Positions 28,295 through 36,945 of a stretch of 64,000 nt of DNA are shown one piece after another. Source of the DNA: Aurantiacibacter sediminis (GTDB lineage Bacteria; Pseudomonadota; Alphaproteobacteria; Sphingomonadales; Sphingomonadaceae); NCBI RefSeq assembly GCF_016019885.1, contig NZ_JAEANY010000004.1, positions 315,557-379,556 of the forward strand. The letters are read 5' to 3'. Under the pieces are notes generated by a model. It ran no database searches, was not told the DNA's origin, and saw only the letters and a program-made list of their open reading frames with translations. Both the position numbers and the translations under genes were made by a program. Within the stretch, counting starts at the first letter, position 1; the number at the start of each line of letters is the position of its first letter.

Positions 28295-30979
28295 TCAGTA
28301 CTGGTAGGACACCCGCAGGCCGACCGTGCGCGGACGGTTGACCGTGATGCGCGGGCGATCGTTGACATAGTTGCCGGAAATCTCGGCACGCTCATCAGTC
28401 AGGTTCTCGCCGAACAGTTCAAAGCTCCACTCATCCATCGACACGCCAGCTGCGAAATCGACGATGGTGTAGCTCGCCAGTTCCAGACGGTTGATGTCGA
28501 TAATGTCGGTGAACTTCGATGCCGAATAGCTGACCTGCGGCATTACGAAGGCTTCCAGATCGCTGGAGAGGTCCCATTCGTAGCGCGCGCGGATGTTGCC
28601 CTGGAATGACGGAGCGAAGGCGAGGTCATCGCCCACATTCACGTCATCGGTCGGGGTCAGCACTTCGGTGATCTCGGTATCGAGGATCGAGAAGGCACCC
28701 GCAACCGTCAGGCCCGGCACCGCGTAGGGCGCAATCGTGAAGTCCGCTTCGAGACCGTAAATCTCTGCGTTCGCCGCATTGTCCGAGAAGAACAGATTGG
28801 TGATGCTGGGATCGAAGATCGTCGTCTGCAAACGGCTGATATCGACATAAAAGGCGCTGCCGTTAAAACGCAGCTGGCCGTCGACAAGATCGAGCTTCCA
28901 GCCGATTTCATAGTTCTGCACTTCGTCGGTTTCGAGCTCGAACGGCACGGTAAAGCCCGCGCCATTCGTCGCGCCGCCCGGACGGTTCAGCAGACCCGGA
29001 CGGAAGCCTTCCGAATAGGTCGCATAGATCAGCGTATCAGGCGTCGGCGTGACGTTGATCGTGCCTTTGAAAATGAAGCCATCGGCAGCAGCCACATGGG
29101 GTGCGCGCACGGCGTTGAACACCTGCTGCGCCTGCGTGGCGCTGAGGCCGGCATCCTGGATATCCTGCAGGCTGTCATTCAGATCGAATGTCTGGCGCAG
29201 CGCGGGCGAGCACGAACCGATGAAAGTGAACTGGCCATCGCCATCATACAGATCGTTGATATCCGTACCGAAAGCGTTCTGATCTTCCGCACTGAAGCTG
29301 TTGCAGAATGAGCCGTTGGCACTGCCTTCGAAATCGACTTCGATATCGTAAAAGCGAGCGCCGAAAGTGGTGGTGATGAGATCAGGGATCACGTCGAAGC
29401 TAACTTCGCCGAAGAAGCCGAGCTGCTCGTCCGTACGGCGGATGTCGTTACGGAAAATCGTATCGGCCGGGAACGGGCCCGGCTCGGTGGTGAAGCCGTC
29501 CTGCGGGAAGTTCGGCTTAAATGGACCAAACGGTGCCGCTGCGACATTGCCGGGATAGGCAAAGTCATTGCGTTCCTGCAGCTCGAGGTCGGAATAGAAA
29601 GCGCCGCCCTGGAAACGGACGCGCCAGTCTTCCGGCGTGCTGAAACGCAGTTCCTGCGTGAACACGGTCGTATCGCTGGCCGAAGTCACATAAAGGTTCG
29701 GAGCCTGGCACGTGCCGCTCGGTCCGCCAGCGCCCGGATAGGTCACGCCGCCATCACAGATGTAATAGGGCAGGTACTGACCCACGAACAGGTAGTCGGT
29801 GTAATCGACGCGCTGGTTGGTTTCGCGATCGGTGTAGGCACCGGTGTAGACCACATCGAGCATCGCGAGACGGCCTTCGACCGTCCAGCTGGTGTTCGAG
29901 AAATCGTCTTCCAACGTGTCATCTTCGAAGCGCTGGATGTTCAGCTCATCAAGTCCGCCCGGCAGTTCCGGATCGGCAAAGAACACACCGTCCGATTCCA
30001 CGCTCTGGCGGCTGTGTGCGACAGTCAGCGTCCAATCGGGGGTGACTTCCCACAGCGCGGTGGCGCGGAAACCGGCATATTGCGTGTCGTTGAAATTCTC
30101 TTCGACAAGGCGCGCATTGTCCGCCGACAGGAAAGTGACGTTCGGATTGTTGGCCGGGTTCTCGTTGAACGGGGTCGTGGGATCGTCGGTCGACTGGAAA
30201 CCGGCGCGAAGGGGGCTCACCGGAACGCCGTTTGAACGCACCGTACCTGCGGGGCGGAAGCGGGCGCTTTCCGTCAGGTCCCGCGTGCCCTGCACATTGT
30301 CGATATAGCCGCCCTGATCGTCGAGATAGACAACGCCACGCAGGCCGAAATTGCTGGTCACCGGCACGTTGAGCATGAATTCGGCATTGTAGCTCGTCTC
30401 GCCGCCTTCGGTGAAGGAGACGCCAGCCGAGGCTGCGGCATCGAAGCCCGAAAGGTCCGGCTTGTTGGTGATGAGGCGGACAACACCGGCCTGTGAGCTT
30501 GCGCCGAACAGCGTGCCCTGGGGACCCGAAAGCACTTCGATGCGCGAAAGGTCGGCCGCGTAAACATCGAGGTTGCGGCCCGGCTGCGCCAGCGGCTGCT
30601 CATCGAGATAGAGCGATACGTTGGGGGCGAGGCCGGCAACACCGGCGGTCGTCAGGTTCGGCGTCGTCGAAGCGAGACCGCGAATATAGATCGTCGACTG
30701 GCCCGGGCCGCTGCCGCCCGCGGTTACGCTGGTCAGCTGGTCGAGATAATCATTGAATGTAGAAATATTCAGTTCTTGCAGGCCTTCTGAGTCCAGAGCC
30801 TGCACCGAAACCGGCACGTCCTGCAGATCTTCCTCACGCCGCTGTGCGGTCACGAGGATCGTGCCGACGCCGCCTTCGCGCGCCTCGGTATCCTGTTCGC
30901 GGGTATCCTGCGCGAGAGCAGGAGTAGCCATGGCGATCGCGAGTGCACCGACAGATGCACTGGTCGAGAATTTCAACAT
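28295..30979 (-). CDS. TonB-dependent receptor
   Basis: 894 aa from MLKFSTSASVGALAI; the frame runs open another 68 codons upstream without resemblance. Signal peptide ends PALAQ (~24). A TonB-box-like ILVTAQRREE is followed by the plug (DVPVSVQALD...IYIRGL, IEVLSGPQGTLFGASS), and the barrel ends in an aromatic residue (RVSYQY). An outer-membrane active importer; sphingomonads use many for glycans, vitamins and chelates. No substrate can be assigned. Paired with a TPR-sulfotransferase downstream. Confidence 0.92.
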   Translation of the reverse strand: MLKFSTSASVGALAIAMATPALAQDTREQDTEAREGGVGTILVTAQRREEDLQDVPVSVQALDSEGLQELNISTFNDYLDQLTSVTAGGSGPGQSTIYIRGLASTTPNLTTAGVAGLAPNVSLYLDEQPLAQPGRNLDVYAADLSRIEVLSGPQGTLFGASSQAGVVRLITNKPDLSGFDAAASAGVSFTEGGETSYNAEFMLNVPVTSNFGLRGVVYLDDQGGYIDNVQGTRDLTESARFRPAGTVRSNGVPVSPLRAGFQSTDDPTTPFNENPANNPNVTFLSADNARLVEENFNDTQYAGFRATALWEVTPDWTLTVAHSRQSVESDGVFFADPELPGGLDELNIQRFEDDTLEDDFSNTSWTVEGRLAMLDVVYTGAYTDRETNQRVDYTDYLFVGQYLPYYICDGGVTYPGAGGPSGTCQAPNLYVTSASDTTVFTQELRFSTPEDWRVRFQGGAFYSDLELQERNDFAYPGNVAAAPFGPFKPNFPQDGFTTEPGPFPADTIFRNDIRRTDEQLGFFGEVSFDVIPDLITTTFGARFYDIEVDFEGSANGSFCNSFSAEDQNAFGTDINDLYDGDGQFTFIGSCSPALRQTFDLNDSLQDIQDAGLSATQAQQVFNAVRAPHVAAADGFIFKGTINVTPTPDTLIYATYSEGFRPGLLNRPGGATNGAGFTVPFELETDEVQNYEIGWKLDLVDGQLRFNGSAFYVDISRLQTTIFDPSITNLFFSDNAANAEIYGLEADFTIAPYAVPGLTVAGAFSILDTEITEVLTPTDDVNVGDDLAFAPSFQGNIRARYEWDLSSDLEAFVMPQVSYSASKFTDIIDINRLELASYTIVDFAAGVSMDEWSFELFGENLTDERAEISGNYVNDRPRITVNRPRTVGLRVSYQY

Positions 30980-31341
30980 ATTTGGATTTCCGCCCGTTGT
31001 TAAAGAATTACGCGCGAAAGTTATCGAAAATGCTCCGAATTTTCGCGCGGGAGTAAAATTGCTTTTTGGATGGCGGCAGGAATAGCGGAGTTCCTGAGCG
31101 CATTCCAACCGTCTAAAGCCCGTATTACGGACTAAGCCATAGAATGTTGCAATCACGTTACAGTTGAAGTCTTGCTGAAACACAGGCTTAATGCATCGCT
31201 ATCTGCTGACTGTATTCAAAAAACTTAACTGTATTTCTATGTCGGGCGCCGGATGTGACTATCTATTAATTTTCCAATAGAATAAATTGTTATTGGGGTC
31301 TTCATGCAGCAAGAATCTTTCACTTGCGCTTTTCTATCCGA
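30980..31341. other. Non-coding stretch between TonB receptor and BCCT gene
   Basis: About 360 bp with no supported gene. It must hold the TonB receptor promoter (minus strand) and the 3' end of the BCCT transcript. The part near 31100-31300 is distinctly AT-rich. A short inverted repeat CTATT/AATAG spans 31263-31280. I see no Fur-box-like site, RNA gene or strong terminator here. Confidence 0.6.
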
Positions 31342-33045
31342 TTACTTGGCAGCCTCCCATTCCTCGCAGCCTTGCGCAGTCGTCGGCACGCCATATCGCT
31401 TGCGGCGGATGTCGAAAATGATGGCCTTCGCAATGGCGATCGCCATCAGCGCGACAACGAAGGAGAACGGCAGCGCCCCGATGATCATCGTGACCCGGAT
31501 CGCATCGATGCCCCCGATGATCAGCATGGAGCCGACCACGAAAGCCAATGCCGCACCCCAGAACAGGATGTGATTGCGGTGCTGCCCTTCATTTTCGCCA
31601 GCGCCGTTGATCGTGTTCACAATCAGGATCGCGCTATCCGCACTGGTAACGAGATAGGTCATCAAAAGGATAACGACGAGGCCCGAGACGATCGCCGCGA
31701 CAGCCGGATCAAGCAGGATAGCGAGCGTCGCATAGAGCTGATCTGAAATGTTGGCGTCAACGATGGCTCCATCGGCAGCGCCGCTCAGCTCCAGATCGAT
31801 TGCCGTGCCGCCGACCAGGGCCATCCACACAAAACACATCAGTGAGGGTACAAGCAGCACGCCCAGCACATATTCGCGCACCGTGCGGCCGCGCGAAATG
31901 CGGGCGATAAACATGCCGACAAAGGGTGAAAAGGCGATCCACCAGGCCCAATAGAAAACCGACCAGTCGAGCTGCCATTGCACCAGCGCATCGCCCGTCT
32001 CGCTGCCATCGGAGCTGAACAGTGTCAGCGCCTGTTGCGGCAAAGTACGCAGGTAATCGAAGACGCCGACTGTAAGAAGCTCCAGCCCGAGTAACCCTGA
32101 TCCGACAATTGCGAACAGCGCCAGTAATACAAAGGACAAGCCCATGTTGAGATTCGAAAGCCACTTGATCCCGCGCCCCACGCCGGACAGTGCGCTGATC
32201 GTCGATGCGCCAACCAGTAGGACAAGCGCGACGATAATCGCCAATGGGGTCGATGAACCTTCGGAATCGACAAGCCACTCGCCAACGCCCAGCCGGTACA
32301 GTCCGGCAATGAATTGCTCAACGCCAAGGCTCATCGTGACGGCGACACCTAGAATTGTCGCGACGACGGCGACGATATCGACGATGTGTCCGGCCGTCCC
32401 CGACATCACGCGGCCGAATAGCGGGGCAAGCGCAGACCGGATGGTAAGCGGAAGATTGCGGCGGTATGCAACATAGCCGATCGACAGCCCGACAAGGCCA
32501 TACGTCGCCCAGGCGGCCAAGCCCCAGTGCAGGAAAGTGTAGATATAGGCCGAACGTATGGCCTCTCGCGACAGCGGCTCGATCTGGCCGCGGATGATGT
32601 CCGGATTGTTGGCCCAATGCGAAAGCGGCTCGCCCGCCGAATAGGTAAGCATGCCGATACCGATGCCGGCGCCGAACAGCATAGCGAACCAGCTGAACCG
32701 GCCAAACTCGGGTTTCTCACCCGGAGCGCCGATGCGCAGCTTCCCGGTTTGCGGGGCCACTGCCAGCCCCAGCGCAACCACCATGATCGCTGCGACGAGA
32801 TAGACATACCAGCCCGAGAAACTGGCAATAATGGTCGAATTGGCAGCGGACAGGGTCTCATTCGCCGAAACGGGGAAGAAAATCGCCCACAAGATCAGAA
32901 GCGATACGATGATCTTAGCAGGGATGGTCACTTCACGGCTGAAGCCATCGTAGAAACCGCGATCATGCGTATCGATCGGCAGGTCCACCAATGGCGGATC
33001 AATTGGAAAATCTTTCGTTTCGCCGGCAGGCGCCTGCTGTGTCAC
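31342..33045 (-). CDS. BCCT-family (betaine/choline/carnitine) transporter
   Basis: 567 aa from a GTG start (VTQQAPAGE). The open frame reaches 33288, but the extra 81 residues are Cys/Pro-rich and unlike the family, so the shorter start is preferred; this is uncertain. Twelve hydrophobic helices. The BCCT signature YWAWWIAFSPFVGMFIARISRGR and WGLAAWATYGLVG are clear. It imports trimethylammonium or related osmolytes with Na+ or H+. No betaine catabolic genes lie beside it, which favours osmoprotection. Confidence 0.88.
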   Translation of the reverse strand: MTQQAPAGETKDFPIDPPLVDLPIDTHDRGFYDGFSREVTIPAKIIVSLLILWAIFFPVSANETLSAANSTIIASFSGWYVYLVAAIMVVALGLAVAPQTGKLRIGAPGEKPEFGRFSWFAMLFGAGIGIGMLTYSAGEPLSHWANNPDIIRGQIEPLSREAIRSAYIYTFLHWGLAAWATYGLVGLSIGYVAYRRNLPLTIRSALAPLFGRVMSGTAGHIVDIVAVVATILGVAVTMSLGVEQFIAGLYRLGVGEWLVDSEGSSTPLAIIVALVLLVGASTISALSGVGRGIKWLSNLNMGLSFVLLALFAIVGSGLLGLELLTVGVFDYLRTLPQQALTLFSSDGSETGDALVQWQLDWSVFYWAWWIAFSPFVGMFIARISRGRTVREYVLGVLLVPSLMCFVWMALVGGTAIDLELSGAADGAIVDANISDQLYATLAILLDPAVAAIVSGLVVILLMTYLVTSADSAILIVNTINGAGENEGQHRNHILFWGAALAFVVGSMLIIGGIDAIRVTMIIGALPFSFVVALMAIAIAKAIIFDIRRKRYGVPTTAQGCEEWEAAK

Positions 33046-33247
33046 GCGATGACTTTCTGTGTTGCAAATCGACGCTGCGCCCGGCGCAGAATTGCGCAAC
33101 AAAAGGCAGATCGACGGGAAGAACGCTGCGAAGCATAGGGAGTTGGCCCCGCAATGCAAATGAGCTGGCGCGCGCGCCCCCTTGACCATCGGCGTCTCTG
33201 GCGGCAATTTTGGCGGCGACGTTGCAGAGCTGAAGGGGGGATTGGCT

Positions 33248-34021
33248 ATGGCGACACAGGCAGGATCGGCTTCTGCGCCGGTAGGCACGACACGGTTCTA
33301 CACCATTATGGCGTGGATCATGTCCGTCGTCACCGTTGCAGGATTTTCACTCAATCTGGCGATGGGGCGTTCGAGCTTCGATGTGCCTGCGGCATACCAT
33401 GTCCATGCCGTGGTCCTCATGGGTTGGATCGGCCTGTATCTGGCGCAGCACATGACGATGTCTGCGGGCGCCATCGGTCTTCACCGCTCGCTCGGCAAGC
33501 TGGCCTATGTCCTCGTTCCCGCGATGGTTGTTGCAGGCAGCGCGGTAATGGTGGTGGTGGCGCGGCGCACGGGTGGTCCATTTTTCTTCAATGTCAGCGA
33601 ATTCCTGATCAGCAATCTGGCAACGCTATGGTGTTTTGCCGGGCTTGCCATCTGGTCTCTCTCGCGCCGCCGCTACAATGGCTGGCATCGGCGGCTGATG
33701 CTTGTCGCCATGGCTATCCTGACCGGGCCGGGCCTGGGACGACTGCTGCCACTGCCGCTGATGATCCCCTATTCATGGACGATCACCGTCTGCGTGACCT
33801 TCCTGTTTCCGATCATCGGCATGATTGCGGATAAGCGCCGCGATGGCCGTGTGCATCCGGCCTATCTCTGGGGCACGGCTATTTATGCTGCGGTATTCGT
33901 GGCTTCCATGCTGCTCGCCTATTCGCCGCTCGGCTATGCTATCACGGATTGGGTGATCGCGGGAACTCCGGGTGCGGAACGCCCGATGGACGCTTTCCTG
34001 CCGCCCGGTTTCACCATGTAG
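33248..34021 (+). CDS. Polytopic membrane protein with conserved histidines, function unknown
   Basis: 257 aa from MATQAG behind GAAGGGGGG; the frame is open from 33182. About seven hydrophobic helices. Histidines lie in membrane segments: YHVHAVVLMGW, AQHMTM and LHRSLGKLAY, then WHRRLML. This spacing resembles heme-binding or DUF2306-like membrane proteins, which is resemblance only. 71 bp upstream of nadA on the same strand. Confidence 0.75.
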   Translation: MATQAGSASAPVGTTRFYTIMAWIMSVVTVAGFSLNLAMGRSSFDVPAAYHVHAVVLMGWIGLYLAQHMTMSAGAIGLHRSLGKLAYVLVPAMVVAGSAVMVVVARRTGGPFFFNVSEFLISNLATLWCFAGLAIWSLSRRRYNGWHRRLMLVAMAILTGPGLGRLLPLPLMIPYSWTITVCVTFLFPIIGMIADKRRDGRVHPAYLWGTAIYAAVFVASMLLAYSPLGYAITDWVIAGTPGAERPMDAFLPPGFTM

Positions 34022-34092
34022 GCGGAACCCCCTCGCCAGCCCGTTCATTCCCTCTATATAGAGCGCCAAACGCCAATTGACGGGATCACGAC

Positions 34093-35079
34093 ATGAACGA
34101 CCAGACCTCCATCCCCACAGGAGTTGACCTGCGCGAAGAAATCGACCGCCTGCGTAAAGAGCGCAACGCGGTTATCCTCGCGCATTATTACCAGAAGCCC
34201 GAATTGCAGGATCTGGCCGATTTCGTTGGCGACTCGCTGGAGCTGTCCAAGAAAGCGGCAGAGACCGATGCCGATGTGATCGCCTTTTGCGGCGTGAAGT
34301 TCATGGCCGATACCGCCAAGATCCTCAGCCCCGAAAAGATCGTGGTGCTGCCGGATATGGACGCAGGGTGCAGCCTGGAGGACAGCTGCCCGCCGGACAA
34401 GTTCCGCGCTTTCCGCGAAAAGCATCCCGATCACATCGCGCTGACCTACATCAACTGTTCGACCGAGGTGAAAGCCCTGTCGGACGTTATCGTGACCAGT
34501 TCCAGCGCGGAGACGATCCTTTCGCAAATCCCTGAAGACCAGCCAATCATCTTCGGTCCGGATCGCCACCTTGGCGGCTATCTCAATCGCAAATTCGATC
34601 GCGATATGCTGCTGTGGCCGGGCGTGTGCATCGTGCATGAGGCGTTTAGCGAGAGAGAACTGCTGAAACTCAAAGCGCAGCATCCCGATGCGCCCATTGC
34701 CGCGCACCCGGAATGCCCGCCGCATATCATCGATCACGCCGATCACGTCGGCTCGACCAGCTCGATCCTGCAATTCGCCAAGACCTTCGAAGGCGACACG
34801 TTGATCGTCGCGACAGAGCCGCACATCATCCACCAGATGGAAAAGGCGCTGCCGGAAAAGACTTTCCTTGGCGCGCCGGGTGCGGACGGCAACTGCAATT
34901 GCAATATCTGCCCCTATATGGCGCTCAACACGATGGAGAAGCTCTATCTCTGCCTGCGCGATCTTGAACCGCGTATCGAGATAGAGGAAGAGCTGCGTCT
35001 GAAAGCCAAGGCGAGCCTCGACAAGATGCTCGAAATGGCTGCCGGGACTATCGGCAAAGGCGATTTGGGCCGGGTCTAA
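34093..35079 (+). CDS. nadA: Quinolinate synthase A
   Basis: 328 aa. Condenses iminoaspartate with dihydroxyacetone phosphate to quinolinate for NAD synthesis, using a [4Fe-4S] cluster. The blocks NAVILAHYYQKPE, DMDAGCSLEDSCP, the HPECP segment and C268-N-C270-NI-C273 near the C-terminus are present. nadB and nadC are not adjacent. Convergent with blh, 9 bp between the stops. Confidence 0.95.
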   Translation: MNDQTSIPTGVDLREEIDRLRKERNAVILAHYYQKPELQDLADFVGDSLELSKKAAETDADVIAFCGVKFMADTAKILSPEKIVVLPDMDAGCSLEDSCPPDKFRAFREKHPDHIALTYINCSTEVKALSDVIVTSSSAETILSQIPEDQPIIFGPDRHLGGYLNRKFDRDMLLWPGVCIVHEAFSERELLKLKAQHPDAPIAAHPECPPHIIDHADHVGSTSSILQFAKTFEGDTLIVATEPHIIHQMEKALPEKTFLGAPGADGNCNCNICPYMALNTMEKLYLCLRDLEPRIEIEEELRLKAKASLDKMLEMAAGTIGKGDLGRV

Positions 35080-35088
35080 GCCTCCCGC

Positions 35089-35913
35089 CTAACGCTCCAA
35101 TCGCTCTGCCAGCATATGCGGCGTCGCCATGCCGAAAGCGAGCGCCGCGGCGATAGGCAGCGCCATGTTTCCAGCCACTACTAGCGCTGCGATTGCTAAA
35201 GCTCCGAGCACAGCGAGGACAGTTGTGAGACCGGCTGCCTTGGCGACATCGCGCCAGCCATAGCGGCGAATTTGTGCCTGCTGGATCGGCAGGGCATGTC
35301 CGGCGGCAAAGGCAAAGGCTACCGCCAAGACGGGATGCAGCGCAGCGGTTGCGACAATCGTCGAGAGAAGCACAGGATCGCGCCAATTGCGCGCTAGCGA
35401 CCACACAGACAGCGCCAGCCCTGTAGCGCCTAATCCAGCGAGCGCGAGGATGAAGCTTGGCGGTGTGTCCATCCCGAGCACTGCGGCAAAGACTTGCGTC
35501 GTCGCGCCACCCTGCCACAGCGCGCTGCCGCCAATAGCCGTCAGCGCGAAGCCTGCCTTGCGCGCAGCCTGCCCCTCTGTTGAATGCGCGAAATGCCACG
35601 CGGATAGGAGCAGGAACAGCGTAAGCCCCGCCAAGGGAAGCGACATAAAAAGTGCGGCGACCGCCAGGCCTGTGACGACATAAGCGGCAGCGCCGGCGAG
35701 CCGGTATGGATGGATGGTGCCATCCTGCTCGTCCCCCGCGCCATGGGCGACACCGACAAGAAAAAAGAGCAGGCCGAGAGTGATTGCAGCGGTCTCGCTC
35801 CAAAGCTCTGCTGCCCCGGCCAAGGCAAGGAGCCCTAAAGGCAAAGCAAGCGGACGGGCGGCCCACCCCGATTGGGTAGGCCGCCCGCTAATGGCTGTCG
35901 AAACAGCCGACAT
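35089..35913 (-). CDS. blh: Brp/Blh-type beta-carotene 15,15'-dioxygenase, divergent
   Basis: 274 aa with about eight hydrophobic helices. Blh cleaves beta-carotene to retinal, the rhodopsin chromophore. Family landmarks: VAHGAGDE (H57, D61), SAWHFAH (W106-H107), GHALPI (H206) and ATPHMLAE (H266). In characterised Blh an HxxxH pair supplies two iron ligands; here the second position is I210. So either the alignment shifts or one ligand differs. Starts 3 bp after the rhodopsin stop, clearly one operon. No crtY/crtI genes are in the window. Confidence 0.82.
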   Translation of the reverse strand: MSAVSTAISGRPTQSGWAARPLALPLGLLALAGAAELWSETAAITLGLLFFLVGVAHGAGDEQDGTIHPYRLAGAAAYVVTGLAVAALFMSLPLAGLTLFLLLSAWHFAHSTEGQAARKAGFALTAIGGSALWQGGATTQVFAAVLGMDTPPSFILALAGLGATGLALSVWSLARNWRDPVLLSTIVATAALHPVLAVAFAFAAGHALPIQQAQIRRYGWRDVAKAAGLTTVLAVLGALAIAALVVAGNMALPIAAALAFGMATPHMLAERLER

Positions 35914-35916
35914 GGA

Positions 35917-36798
35917 TCAGTCGCCGCGCTTGGAAGCGATCTTCGACGCGGCGCCGGTGGTGTCGAGTGCTTCTGCTGCAGGCGCATAGCCCTCAAGCGC
36001 GCTGCGGCGCAGGACATAGCGTGACAGGATGATGCCGAAGACCAGCTTGGTCGAAATGTCGGCAATGCTGAAGAGCAACTGGCGGCCCACCACGATATCG
36101 CCTGTGAAGCCAAGCTGTGGCAAGGCGTAGGCGATGGGATAAAGGCCCCACGTCGCCAGGAAATACCACCAGATGTTCTTCGGCCATGCGGCGATTTCGG
36201 CGGGGCTGTTGGCGATGCCAGCGGTGATGACGCCGCGCACTTCCACGATCAGCCAGACGAAAAATACGGTCGAGATAACGCCCCAGATATTGAGCCGCGA
36301 CCAATCGCCGGTTTCGCCAAATTGGCCGTAAAGGCCAGTCCAGATCATCAACACGCCCGGAATGATCATCCGTAGTGAACGCTTGTGCAGTTCAGGCCGT
36401 GCGAGGGCGAAGGCGATGGGCAATTGCGTGAGCAGGATCGGGACGGTGATCGTCCAATTGCCGTAACGGAATGCATTAGTGAATGTGTTGCCGTCCGCCA
36501 TGGGCGCATACATTGCGCCGTCGAAAGCATAGCTTGCTTCCCACAGACTGAATTCGCGCATCAGGCTGAGCCCCGCGCTCGCCATTACCAGGGCCGACAT
36601 GATCGGGACCAGCCGGTATCGCGGAGCGAGCTGCTGGCTGACCATGAGAAAATACAGGATAAAGGCGAAATGCGCGCCATAACTGACCATCAGGATCAGC
36701 GATCCCGTGGTGTATTGCCCGGCGGTGAGCGGCACGAGATTTTCGATACTGCCGGTTAACTCTGCAACCTCTGCCATGCTTGGTGTTTGTAAAGCCAT
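35917..36798 (-). CDS. Microbial rhodopsin, NTQ type (predicted inward chloride pump)
   Basis: 293 aa from MALQTPS behind GAGGGA. Seven transmembrane helices. The retinal Schiff-base lysine is K251 in SIADISTK, with D247 at the bacteriorhodopsin D212 position. Helix C reads RYGNWTITVP...TQ: N114, T118 and Q125 occupy the D85, T89 and D96 positions. NTQ is the motif of chloride-pumping rhodopsins (Nonlabens ClR, Fulvimarina rhodopsin); a proton pump would have D at the first position. L122 at the spectral-tuning site predicts green absorption. Followed by blh, so retinal is made by the same operon. The pump direction and ion are inferred. Confidence 0.93.
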   Translation of the reverse strand: MALQTPSMAEVAELTGSIENLVPLTAGQYTTGSLILMVSYGAHFAFILYFLMVSQQLAPRYRLVPIMSALVMASAGLSLMREFSLWEASYAFDGAMYAPMADGNTFTNAFRYGNWTITVPILLTQLPIAFALARPELHKRSLRMIIPGVLMIWTGLYGQFGETGDWSRLNIWGVISTVFFVWLIVEVRGVITAGIANSPAEIAAWPKNIWWYFLATWGLYPIAYALPQLGFTGDIVVGRQLLFSIADISTKLVFGIILSRYVLRRSALEGYAPAAEALDTTGAASKIASKRGD

Positions 36799-36885
36799 CG
36801 TAATTTCCCTCACGAGAAGATAGGGGCGACGCCGATCAGGCGCCGCTGACCGGCGCTCGTGGCCGACCAGTTCATCAGCAACCAA

Positions 36886-36910
36886 ATCGGCTTAGCGGCG
36901 TTATGGTTCC
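36886..36910 (-). promoter_or_regulatory. EcfG-like promoter candidate upstream of the rhodopsin gene
   Basis: Minus-strand GGAAC (36910-36906), 16-nt spacer, then CGAT (36889-36886). The general-stress consensus is GGAAC-N16/17-CGTT, so there is one mismatch in the -10. It lies 88 nt upstream of the rhodopsin ATG. Weak by itself; a chance match is possible. Confidence 0.35.
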
Positions 36911-36945
36911 CGTATGACCGGCTCTAAATCCCTCAAAAATAGCGT

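Noticed and set aside
31263..31280. Small inverted repeat between the BCCT and receptor genes as a terminator
   Set aside because: Only five AT pairs and no T-tract on the relevant strand.
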